Below are positions 1-5,625 of a stretch of 15,520 nucleotides of DNA, piece by piece. The notes beneath the pieces are model-generated. The model was not told the origin of the DNA, did no database searches, and was given only the letters and a program-made list of their open reading frames with translations. The position numbers and the translations under genes were made by a program. The stretch covers positions 1-15,520 of the forward strand of contig JANXXG010000362.1 in NCBI GenBank assembly GCA_025350745.1. Reading direction: 5' to 3'. Source of the stretch: Chloroflexota bacterium (GTDB taxonomy: Bacteria > Chloroflexota > Limnocylindria > P2-11E). How positions within the stretch are numbered: position 1 is the first letter of the stretch; the number at the start of each line of letters is the position of its first letter.

Positions 1-283
1 GGGGCAGGACGGTGCGGTTGCTCTGCTGGCGCGTGTACATGCCCTCGAGCTCGTGCATCTCCTGCAGCGAGAGCCCGAGCAGCTTCAGCTTGCGGATGAA
101 CTTGAGCCGCCGGACGTCGTCGTCGGTGTACACACGGGTCCCGCCATCGAGTCGCTTCACCGAATCGAGCAGCCCGAGCTCCTCGTAATACCGGATCGTC
201 CGCTCGGTGAGGGCGACCTTCGCGGCCACCTCGCCGATCCGGTACGTCGGGAGCCCGATCTCCTGCAGGGTCGCTCGCGCCAT
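1..283 (-). CDS. MerR-family transcriptional regulator (partial, C-terminus beyond window)
   Basis: A DNA-binding one-component regulator. The 94 visible residues contain the N-terminal winged helix-turn-helix of MerR proteins: YRIGEVAAKVALTERTIRYY at about residues 13-32, then ELGLL, GGTRVYTDDDVRRLKFI in the wing, and LKLLGLSLQEMHELEGMY leading to the dimerisation helix. The effector-binding part lies beyond base 1, so the ligand cannot be guessed. The ATG at 283 is preceded by a good ribosome binding site (GGGGAGG, about 10 nt upstream). The gene lies 81 nt downstream of the M20 amidohydrolase stop, on the same strand. A perfect palindrome sits in that gap and is the obvious candidate for its own operator. 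The family assignment is secure; what it regulates is unknown. Confidence 0.9.
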   Translation of the reverse strand, partial: MARATLQEIGLPTYRIGEVAAKVALTERTIRYYEELGLLDSVKRLDGGTRVYTDDDVRRLKFIRKLKLLGLSLQEMHELEGMYTRQQSNRTVLP

Positions 284-303
284 GCGTGCTTGCCTCCCCG
301 GTC

Positions 304-325
304 CGCCAGTTCACGTGAACTGGCG
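304..325. promoter_or_regulatory. Perfect 22-bp palindrome, probable MerR operator
   Basis: The left arm CGCCAGTTCAC (304-314) is mirrored exactly by the right arm at 315-325, with no loop and a CACGTG core. It lies 20 bp in front of the MerR start codon. A TANNNT-type -10 candidate (TATCTT, minus strand, 334-329) places the transcription start inside the palindrome, which would fit autorepression. MerR proteins bind dyad sites of about this length, although classic activating MerR sites lie between -35 and -10. A terminator is unlikely because there is no loop and no T-run. The operator assignment is inferred. Confidence 0.6.
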
Positions 326-364
326 AAGAAGATACCTCGCGCAGCCGATCCGTGCCCGAATGGG

Positions 365-1576
365 CTAGCCGGCAAGCTCCCGGAGGGCGTGGGCGAGGGC
401 GGTCGCACCGAGAACGGCGTCGTCGAGCGTCGCGAGCTCGTTCGGATTGTGACTCCCGCCGGTGGAGCGGACGAACAGCATCCCGGTCGGCACGCCGGCA
501 AGCTGCGCGTTCTCCGCGTCGTGGCCGGCGCCGGAAAAGAGCTCGGGGGCCGCGACGCCGACCGACTGCGCGGAGCGCAGGAACAGGTCGCGCAGCGACC
601 CATCCAGCGGCACCGCCGGCACGCGGGAGAGGACGTCGATCGTCGACTTGGTGCCGCGCGCATCACCGATCCGACGGATCGCCGCGCGCACGTCCCGGGC
701 CAGCGCTTCGACGGTGTCCTCGCTGCGGGCCCGAAGATCGAGCGAGAAGATGCACTCACCGGGCACCACATTCTTCGCACCGGGCCGTACCGAGATCTCG
801 CCAACGGTGCCGACCGCATCGGGCAGACCCGCCGCCGCGGCCTCGACCGCGAGCACCATCTCGGCTGCCGCGGCCAGTGCGTCCGCGCGCGCGGTCATGA
901 TCGTCGCGCCGGCGTGATCTTGGCGCCCGTGCACCGTCACCCGGGCGTGCAGGATGCCGACGATGTCGCTCACCACCCCGAGCGGGATGCCGGCGGTCGC
1001 GAGCCGGGGGCCCTGCTCGATGTGCAGCTCGAGGTACGCGGCCACATCGCCGAACGCGCGCCGCGCGGTCGTCGGATCGCCGCTCTCACCGATCGCGCGC
1101 AGGGCCTCGGCGATGGCCACGCCGCTCTGGTCAGCGCGCGCCGCCGCGTTGTCGGGCAGCCGGCCGAACGCTGCGCACGATCCGAAGAGGCCGATGCCGA
1201 AACGCGCGCCTTCCTCATCGCACCACCCGACGACCTCGACCGGCCGCTTGAACCGCAGGCCGTCGTCGAGCAGCGCCTCGACCGCCTCGACCGCGCAGAG
1301 CACGCCGAGAGCGCCGTCGAATCGCCCGCCCTCGGGGACCGAGTCGAGGTGCGAGCCGACCAGGATGGCCGGCCCCGCGCCGCCGAGGCGGCCGTAGATG
1401 TTCGCCGCGCTGTCCCGCCGCACGACCGCGCCGCGCCCGCGCAGCCATGATCCGACCAGATCGCGAGCCCGCTGTTCGTCCGGACTGAGACCGAGCCGGG
1501 TCACGCCGGTGCCGCTGCCGCCGATGGCCGAGAGCTCGGCGATATGCCGCTCGAGGCGCGCGCGATCGACGCTCAC
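365..1576 (-). CDS. M20-family Zn amidohydrolase (hydantoinase/carbamoylase type; allantoate amidohydrolase or N-carbamoyl-L-amino-acid hydrolase)
   Basis: A 403-residue cytoplasmic metallohydrolase, the usual length for the family. It hydrolyses the amide or carbamoyl bond of ureido compounds such as N-carbamoyl amino acids or allantoate. Metal-binding and catalytic motifs are intact: VGSHLDSVPEGGRFDGALG (H76, D78, D87), WCDEEGARFG (E121/E122), LELHIEQGP (H185), HGRQDHAGAT (about 216-224), SGAGHDAENA (H352) and GGSHNPNE (H376). The GTG start overlaps the upstream HD-gene stop as GTGA (1573-1576), and GGAGG lies 7 nt before it, so the start is well supported and translation is probably coupled. 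Substrate cannot be chosen between allantoate and carbamoyl amino acids from sequence alone. No hydantoinase or allantoinase gene is in the window. Confidence 0.9.
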   Translation of the reverse strand: MSVDRARLERHIAELSAIGGSGTGVTRLGLSPDEQRARDLVGSWLRGRGAVVRRDSAANIYGRLGGAGPAILVGSHLDSVPEGGRFDGALGVLCAVEAVEALLDDGLRFKRPVEVVGWCDEEGARFGIGLFGSCAAFGRLPDNAAARADQSGVAIAEALRAIGESGDPTTARRAFGDVAAYLELHIEQGPRLATAGIPLGVVSDIVGILHARVTVHGRQDHAGATIMTARADALAAAAEMVLAVEAAAAGLPDAVGTVGEISVRPGAKNVVPGECIFSLDLRARSEDTVEALARDVRAAIRRIGDARGTKSTIDVLSRVPAVPLDGSLRDLFLRSAQSVGVAAPELFSGAGHDAENAQLAGVPTGMLFVRSTGGSHNPNELATLDDAVLGATALAHALRELAG

Positions 1577-2082
1577 CGGATCGCCTCCGCCAGATGGGCC
1601 AGGTCAGCCGGTCGCAGGTCGATCCCGCGGAAGAGCTCGGCTTCGATCGCCCTCGCCGCCGCAAGGTCGGCGTCGCGCAGGTGGGCATGGTCCGGGTACC
1701 GCGCCAGCTGCTCGTCGATGCGTTCCTCCAGCGTGACCACGCTCTGGCCGCCCCTGCGATCGCAGTAATACACGATGCGCTCGGCGAGGTTGCGCGGGGC
1801 CGTCGCCGGATCGTGCGGGGCATAGACCGGATGGCGGCGGGAGAGCTCCGCGAGATCACGGCGCCCCTCGGCAGCGAGCACGAGCGGCCCGAGCAGGTGA
1901 TGCGGTCGCCCGTCGCCGGCCAGGCGGGGGCTCTTCCCGATGTCGTGGAGATAGCCCCCCAGGCCGACACGCTCGGGGTCGATCGCTGCGCCCGCCGCCG
2001 CGTGAGCCCCCGCGAGGAGCGTTGCGAGCCGGCCGACCAGGGTCGAGTGGATCCGTAGCCAGTCGGGGTACGCGTAGCGCCG
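1573..2082 (-). CDS. HD-domain (HDIG-like) phosphohydrolase, start codon unresolved
   Basis: The open frame gives up to 169 residues with an HD metal-dependent phosphohydrolase core: an early histidine in WLRIHSTLVGRL, the metal pair in GGYLHDIGKS (about 46-47 of the open frame), GRPHHLLGP, then HPVYAPHDP. The C-terminal part is helical and charged (ERIVYYCDRRGGQSVVTLEERI). The gene ends in a GTGA overlap with the M20 gene, so the two are probably cotranscribed. The start is a problem. Coding-like sequence begins directly after an in-frame TAG (2085-2083). The only in-frame candidates downstream are CTG at 2040, which cuts into the first helix, and GTG at 1881, which removes the HD motif. The coordinates given cover the whole open frame after the TAG. 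Family is clear; substrate is unknown. Confidence 0.7.
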   Translation of the reverse strand, partial: RRYAYPDWLRIHSTLVGRLATLLAGAHAAAGAAIDPERVGLGGYLHDIGKSPRLAGDGRPHHLLGPLVLAAEGRRDLAELSRRHPVYAPHDPATAPRNLAERIVYYCDRRGGQSVVTLEERIDEQLARYPDHAHLRDADLAAARAIEAELFRGIDLRPADLAHLAEAIR

Positions 2083-2098
2083 CTAATAGCTCTCCAGG

Positions 2099-2127
2099 AT
2101 TCTGGGGATTGTGGACAACTCTGTCAC
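2099..2127 (-). promoter_or_regulatory. Possible promoter for the HD-M20 unit
   Basis: On the minus strand GTGACA (2127-2122) and CAGAAT (2104-2099) are 17 bp apart, a fair match to a housekeeping -35/-10 pair. Transcription would begin near 2092, only a few bases before the coding-like part of the HD frame. The -35 box lies 7 bp from the opposite-facing TTGACA of the sigma gene. Confidence 0.3.
2110..2118 (-). promoter_or_regulatory. Single DnaA-box-like 9-mer
   Basis: TTGTCCACA on the minus strand equals the GC-rich version of the DnaA box. It falls between the -35 and -10 candidates of the HD gene promoter. It is single, and no origin genes are nearby, so it is at most a regulatory DnaA site, or chance. 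Confidence 0.25.
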
Positions 2128-2134
2128 TTACTTA

Positions 2135-2163
2135 TTGACACTCATGCGGCCTGTAGGTACGGT
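2135..2163 (+). promoter_or_regulatory. Promoter of the sigma-factor gene
   Basis: A perfect -35 (TTGACA, 2135-2140) is followed after 17 bp by TACGGT (2158-2163), which matches the -10 consensus at its first, second and last bases. The expected transcript start is near 2170, giving an 18-nt leader that holds the GGAGGG ribosome binding site of the ATG at 2188. Confidence 0.5.
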
Positions 2164-2187
2164 CCCGCCGGGACGCGGAGGGTGGAA

Positions 2188-2778
2188 ATGCAGCCTGGCG
2201 ACGAACGCATCATCGCGCACCTGGGCTTTGCGAAGGCGATCGCCGCGCGGGCCCTCGACCCGCGATGCCAGGGCGCCGACCGCGAGGATCTGGTCGCCTG
2301 GGGCGTCCTCGGTCTGGTGCAGGCCGCGCGCCGGTATCGCGACGACGCGGGCGCGCCATTCGGGGCGTACGCCGCGCGCCGCGTTCGCGGGCAGGTGCTC
2401 GACGCGCTGCGCGAGCGCGATCCCCTCACCCGCGCCGCGCGGCGGGCCTACCGCGTGGCCCGCGAGCAGAACGCCGATCTGCCCCAGCCGGTCGTCGAGG
2501 TATCGCTCGACCGGTGCATGGAGGCGGGCCTCGAGGTGGCCGGCTGGGCTGCGCCCGGGACCGCGGGGGCCGGGCGGACGTGCTCCGGGAATGCCCGATG
2601 GGATCGGGTGGCGAAGGAGCTTCGGCACCTGGAGCCGCTCGAACGAAAGGTCCTGGTGCTCTCGTTCGCCCGCGGTCTGACGCTCAAGGAGATCGGAGCG
2701 CGCGTCGGGCTCAGCGAATCGGGGGTCTGCCGCCTGAGAGCCCGGGCGCTGCGCAACGTGCGCGCCCGGTGCGCATGA
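2188..2778 (+). CDS. Short sigma-70 family factor, FliA/WhiG-like, without a recognisable region 3
   Basis: A 196-residue RNA polymerase sigma factor. Region 2 spans about residues 4-78 (DREDLVAWGVLGLVQAARRY, then FGAYAARRVRGQVLDALRERD), the pattern of FliA/SigB-type factors rather than ECF factors. Region 4 spans about 140-192 (LEPLERKVLVLSFARGLTLKEIGARVGLSESGVCRLRARAL) with a clear helix-turn-helix. The roughly 60 residues between them are rich in Pro, Gly and Arg and do not look like region 3. I chose the ATG at 2188 because GGAGGG lies 5 nt before it; the in-frame GTG at 2182 overlaps that ribosome binding site. It has its own promoter and stands alone between two minus-strand units, with no anti-sigma or flagellar gene beside it. 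The sigma assignment is strong; the regulon is unknown. Confidence 0.88.
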   Translation: MQPGDERIIAHLGFAKAIAARALDPRCQGADREDLVAWGVLGLVQAARRYRDDAGAPFGAYAARRVRGQVLDALRERDPLTRAARRAYRVAREQNADLPQPVVEVSLDRCMEAGLEVAGWAAPGTAGAGRTCSGNARWDRVAKELRHLEPLERKVLVLSFARGLTLKEIGARVGLSESGVCRLRARALRNVRARCA

Positions 2779-2812
2779 GAGACGACCGGTCGCACGACCC
2801 CGTCCGGCCGTG

Positions 2813-2829
2813 TGGCGCCAGAGGTGCCA
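2813..2829. terminator. Hairpin between convergent sigma and response-regulator genes
   Basis: TGGCGCC, loop AGA, GGTGCCA forms a 7-bp stem, counting one G-U pair when read on the plus strand. It lies in the 66-bp gap between the two stop codons. Neither strand has a T-run after it, so it would be a non-canonical or transcript-end-stabilising hairpin serving both directions. Confidence 0.35.
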
Positions 2830-2844
2830 GAGGAGCAAGAGGGC

Positions 2845-3237
2845 CTAGCGCGGCCCGTTCGCGTCGCTGCCGCGCGCGAGTGCGTCATCGACGGCGGCCC
2901 GAACGGCGGTCAGGCTGAACGGCTTCTCGAGGAACGAGTGCGCGCCCAGCTCCGCCGTGCTCCGCGCGAGGGCGGCGCGATCGCCGCTGATGATGACGAT
3001 GGGGAGGTTCCCCGCGCCCGGGATCTCCCGGAGCGCCCGACCGACGAGCACGCCGGAGATGTCGGGTAGCAATAGGTCGAGCAGCACCGCGTCCGGCGTC
3101 GACCGCCGGGCGGCGTCGATCGCCTCCTGACCGGCGTAGGCCGTCGTCACCTCGTAGCCCTCCTCGACCAGGAAGTCGGAGAGCAGGTCACAGAGATCAC
3201 GGTCGTCATCCACCACGAGGACGCGCGGGGTGCCCAC
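2845..3237 (-). CDS. Single-domain response regulator (CheY-like receiver)
   Basis: A 130-residue stand-alone receiver domain. Acid pocket D10/D11 (RVLVVDDDRD), phospho-acceptor D54 (VLLDLLLPDISG), the switch serine S84 (VIISGD) and the conserved K105 (FLEKPF) are all present, so it should be phosphorylatable. There is no output domain, so it must act by protein contact. No histidine kinase lies in the window. The GTG start at 3237 is forced by an in-frame stop two codons upstream. There is no ribosome binding site before it. A TANNNT box (TACGTT, 3252-3247) sits about 10 bp upstream of the start codon, as expected for a leaderless transcript. Confidence 0.9.
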   Translation of the reverse strand: MGTPRVLVVDDDRDLCDLLSDFLVEEGYEVTTAYAGQEAIDAARRSTPDAVLLDLLLPDISGVLVGRALREIPGAGNLPIVIISGDRAALARSTAELGAHSFLEKPFSLTAVRAAVDDALARGSDANGPR

Positions 3238-3244
3238 CGTTCAG

Positions 3245-3252
3245 TAACGTAG
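3245..3252. promoter_or_regulatory. Overlapping divergent -10 elements, probably leaderless
   Basis: TAACGT (plus, 3245-3250) and TACGTT (minus, 3252-3247) share the near-palindromic core TAACGTA. Each lies about 8-10 bp before a start codon that has no ribosome binding site: ATG at 3259 (plus) and GTG at 3237 (minus). Only 21 bp separate the two genes. TANNNT spaced this way is typical of leaderless promoters in high-GC bacteria. No -35 is visible on either side. Confidence 0.45.
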
Positions 3253-3258
3253 GCCCTT

Positions 3259-3636
3259 ATGTCGCGGTTGGAACAGGCGCGGTTCGCGCGGCTCGTACGC
3301 CGGGCCCTGATGGATCTGCCTGCGGAGTTCGGCGACCGCATGCGGAACGTCGAGATCGTCATCGACGACGAGCCCGAGCCTGGTCATGTGCAGGAGGGCC
3401 ACGAGCTGCTCGGGTTGTACGAGGGCGTCCCGCTGACGGAGCGGGCCTACGGCGAGCCCTACGTGCCCGACCGGATCTCCATCTTTCGCGGCCCCATCCA
3501 ACGGATGTCGACATCGCCGCGACGGCAAGCCCGGATCGTCCGTGACACGGTCGTTCACGAGATCGCGCACCACTTCGGCATCAGCGACGCGCGCCTCACC
3601 GAGCTCGGCCGCGGGGACCCTGATGAGCTGGTCTAG
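3259..3636 (+). CDS. Small zincin-like metallopeptidase (DUF1025/Zincin_1-type)
   Basis: A 125-residue protein of the minimal zincin family found mainly in Actinomycetota and other GC-rich bacteria. It has the zinc motif VHEIAHHFGISD (H100, E101 as general base, H104, D110) and, before it, the family signatures LLGLYEGVPLTER (about 50-62) and VPDRISIFRGPI (about 69-80). There is no signal peptide or membrane segment, so it should be cytoplasmic. Its biological substrate is not established. Its stop codon TAG (3634-3636) overlaps the stop of the convergent rpe gene within CTAG. It is divergent from the receiver gene and probably transcribed leaderless from a shared promoter region. Confidence 0.88.
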   Translation: MSRLEQARFARLVRRALMDLPAEFGDRMRNVEIVIDDEPEPGHVQEGHELLGLYEGVPLTERAYGEPYVPDRISIFRGPIQRMSTSPRRQARIVRDTVVHEIAHHFGISDARLTELGRGDPDELV

Positions 3637-4301
3637 CTGACCTGGGCCAGCGCGCGGCGGAACTTCGCGAGCGCGGGACCCACCCCGTCCGGATCGAGGT
3701 ACACCGCGGATCCCGCGACCAGCACCGAGGCGCCGGCCAGAGCGGCGGCCTTCGCGTTGTCCGGCTTGATCCCGCCGTCGACCTCGAGCTCGGCGCGGGA
3801 GCCGGAGGCATCGAGGGCCGCCCGCAGCGAGCGGAGCTTCTCGAGCGCCGACGGGATGAAGGCCTGGCCACCGAGTCCGGGGTGGACGCTCATGACGAGC
3901 ACGAGGTCGACGTTCCAAAGATGCGGTCCGATGCGCTCGACCGCGGTCTCCGGGTTGAGGCTGATACCGGGCCGTGCGCCCGCCGCCCTGATCGCCGCGA
4001 GCGCGGCCCCGATATTCCCGGAGGACTCGACATGCACGGTGAGGTATGTGGCGCCCGCCTCGGCGTAGCGGCCGACCCAGTCCAGAGGCCGATCGATCAT
4101 GAGATGCACGTCCAGCGGCAGGCGCGTGGCAGAGCGGAGATCGGCGACCATCTTCGGTCCGAATGTCAGATCCGGCACGAAGTGGCCGTCCATCACGTCC
4201 ACGTGGATCCAGTCCGCGCCGGCGGCCTCGGCCGACGCGACGGCCTCCGCCAGGCGAGCGAAGTCGGCGGACAGGATGGATGGGGCGAGCTTCGGTGCCA
4301 T
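3633..4301 (-). CDS. rpe: Ribulose-phosphate 3-epimerase
   Basis: A 222-residue TIM-barrel enzyme interconverting D-ribulose 5-phosphate and D-xylulose 5-phosphate (pentose phosphate pathway; Calvin cycle in autotrophs). Family motifs are complete: LAPSILSADFARL (S8), WIHVDVMDGHFVPDLTFGP (H33, D35), LPLDVHLMI (H66), VMSVHPGLGGQAFIP, and ELEVDGGI (D175). Metal ligands and catalytic aspartates are therefore intact. I chose the ATG at 4301 because the protein then begins a few residues before the conserved APSILSADF; the frame stays open further upstream but that part is not family-like. The start has only a weak ribosome binding site of its own and overlaps the stop of a 13-codon leader ORF (TGATG), suggesting translational coupling. 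Confidence 0.95.
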   Translation of the reverse strand: MAPKLAPSILSADFARLAEAVASAEAAGADWIHVDVMDGHFVPDLTFGPKMVADLRSATRLPLDVHLMIDRPLDWVGRYAEAGATYLTVHVESSGNIGAALAAIRAAGARPGISLNPETAVERIGPHLWNVDLVLVMSVHPGLGGQAFIPSALEKLRSLRAALDASGSRAELEVDGGIKPDNAKAAALAGASVLVAGSAVYLDPDGVGPALAKFRRALAQVS

Positions 4302-4342
4302 CACCGCGTTCGCTTGTCCCTGCTCGTTCCGGCTGGCATCAT
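4301..4342 (-). CDS. Putative 13-residue leader peptide overlapping rpe
   Basis: On the minus strand a strong AGGAGGT ribosome binding site (near 4351-4345) is followed directly by ATGATG and a short frame reading MMPAGTSRDKRTR. It ends at TGA (4303-4301), and the last base of that stop is the first base of the rpe ATG. The best ribosome binding site of the region thus belongs to this mini-ORF and not to rpe. It may act only to deliver ribosomes to rpe. The peptide resembles nothing I know. Confidence 0.35.
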   Translation of the reverse strand: MMPAGTSRDKRTR

Positions 4343-4383
4343 TGACCTCCTGCTCCCCCGCTCTGCCTGAGAGGATTTGCCAT

Positions 4384-5610
4384 ATGTATAGGCCGCAGAA
4401 CCTGCGGATCCCCGGACCGACCTTCGTCCCCCAGACCGTCCTCAACGCGACCGCACGACCGATGATCAACCACCGCGGACCTGAGTTCGCGGCGCTCATG
4501 GCCGGCCTCACCCGCGCGCTCCAGGACTACCTGAACACCCAGAACGACGTCCTGCTCGTGACCGCCTCGGGCTCGGGCGGCATGGAGGCCGCGATCGCCA
4601 ACACCTTGTCGAGCGGCGACCGGGTCCTTCTGTTCGTGAACGGTGCCTTCGGCGAGAAGTTCGCCTCGATCTGCAAGGCGTATGGCGTCGATGCCCGGCG
4701 CGTCGACGTGCCCTGGGGCCGCGCGGTCGAGCCGGACCTCGTCCGTGACGAGCTCGCCAAGGAGAAGGGCAAGGACGCGGCGAAGGCTGTCCTCATCACC
4801 CACAACGAGACCTCGACCGGCGTGCTGAATCCGCTCAGGGAGATCAGCGAGGTCGTGCGCGAATCCGACAAGCTCCTCATCGTCGACAGCATCTCCGGCG
4901 CCGGTGGCGTCGAGCTCCTGGTCGACGACTGGGGTCTGGACGTCGTCGTCAGCGCGTCGCAAAAGGCGTGGGGCGCGCCTCCGGGCGTTGCGATCGTGAC
5001 GATGAGCGAGAAGGCCTGGAAGGCCTACGAGCGATCGACCCTCCCGAAGTCGTACTTCGACCTGCGGGCCCACAAGGCCGCCCTCGAGAAGGGCGCGACC
5101 CCGGCGACGCCGGCGGTCAGCGTGTTCATCGGCCTCCAGGAGTCGTTGCGGCTGATGGCCGAAGAAGGGCAGGACGCGATCATCAAGCGCCATCGGGATC
5201 TCGCGCACGCCACCCGTCGCGGCCTGCAGGCGCTCAACCTCGCCGTCTTCGGCGACGAGCGCTACGCCTCGCCGTGCGTCACCGCGTTCCGCATGCCGGC
5301 GCGGGTCGACGCGCGGAACCTGATCCGGATCCTGCGCGACGACTACGACACCGTGATCGGCGGCGGCCAAGGCCGGCTCGAAGGACAGATCGCCCGGGTC
5401 GGTCACATGGGCTTCGTCACGCTCCAGGACATCGTCGCGTTCTTCGGAGCGCTCGAGCCGGCGCTCAAGGATCTCAATCAGCCCGTCGAACCGGGTCAAT
5501 CGATCTCGGCCGTGCTCCGCGCCTACGCCGAGACCGCCGCACCGCCGGCCCGCCCGGCCCGCGGTGCCGCGCGCCGGGACGGCGCTGATCCAGTGGCCGC
5601 GCGCCGCTAG
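4384..5610 (+). CDS. Class V PLP aminotransferase (alanine/serine-glyoxylate aminotransferase family)
   Basis: A 408-residue fold-type I enzyme that should transfer an amino group, typically to glyoxylate, from alanine, serine or (S)-ureidoglycine. Motifs seen: substrate loop LRIPGPTFVP (7-16), phosphate cup ASGSGGMEAA (61-70), HNETSTG (140-146), IVDSISGAGG with PLP-ring aspartate D168, Schiff-base lysine K194 in SASQKAWGAPPG, and substrate-carboxylate arginine R338 in ARVGHMG. All key residues are intact. After the normal family end (near 365) there is an Ala/Pro/Arg-rich tail of about 40 residues, probably disordered. The ATG at 4384 has AGAGG about 9 nt upstream. It is divergent from rpe and followed after 15 bp by a small acidic gene. 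The exact amino donor is not decidable here. Confidence 0.9.
   Translation: MYRPQNLRIPGPTFVPQTVLNATARPMINHRGPEFAALMAGLTRALQDYLNTQNDVLLVTASGSGGMEAAIANTLSSGDRVLLFVNGAFGEKFASICKAYGVDARRVDVPWGRAVEPDLVRDELAKEKGKDAAKAVLITHNETSTGVLNPLREISEVVRESDKLLIVDSISGAGGVELLVDDWGLDVVVSASQKAWGAPPGVAIVTMSEKAWKAYERSTLPKSYFDLRAHKAALEKGATPATPAVSVFIGLQESLRLMAEEGQDAIIKRHRDLAHATRRGLQALNLAVFGDERYASPCVTAFRMPARVDARNLIRILRDDYDTVIGGGQGRLEGQIARVGHMGFVTLQDIVAFFGALEPALKDLNQPVEPGQSISAVLRAYAETAAPPARPARGAARRDGADPVAARR
4385..4390 (-). promoter_or_regulatory. Possible -10 element of the rpe transcript
   Basis: TATACA on the minus strand (4390-4385) is the best AT-rich box upstream of rpe and would start a transcript near 4378, about 28 nt before the AGGAGGT site. 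It overlaps the start codon of the divergent aminotransferase gene. No good -35 is visible. Confidence 0.3.
4393..4407. repeat. Perfect inverted repeat at the aminotransferase 5' end
   Basis: CCGCAG, 3-nt spacer, CTGCGG forms a 6-bp hairpin within codons 4-8 of the aminotransferase. On the minus strand it lies directly upstream of the TATACA box proposed for rpe, filling the spacer position. It could be an operator for rpe or an mRNA hairpin for the aminotransferase, or chance. Confidence 0.35.
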
Positions 5611-5625
5611 CGCGGCGAACGCAGG

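Noticed and set aside
53..1450. Long plus-strand open frame antisense to the M20 and MerR genes
   Set aside because: Arg/Ala/Pro-rich low-complexity translation with no family motif; it mirrors a gene with full catalytic motifs and is a GC-bias artefact.
2110..2118. Replication origin
   Set aside because: One DnaA-like box only, with no dnaA/dnaN neighbours, no AT-rich unwinding region and no box cluster.
4340..4400. Glycine-riboswitch-like bases (CTCTCAGGCAGAG on the minus strand) upstream of rpe
   Set aside because: Only a short tail-like match; the conserved core (GGGAGAG and the CCGAAGG segment) is absent upstream, and the region is coding on the plus strand.
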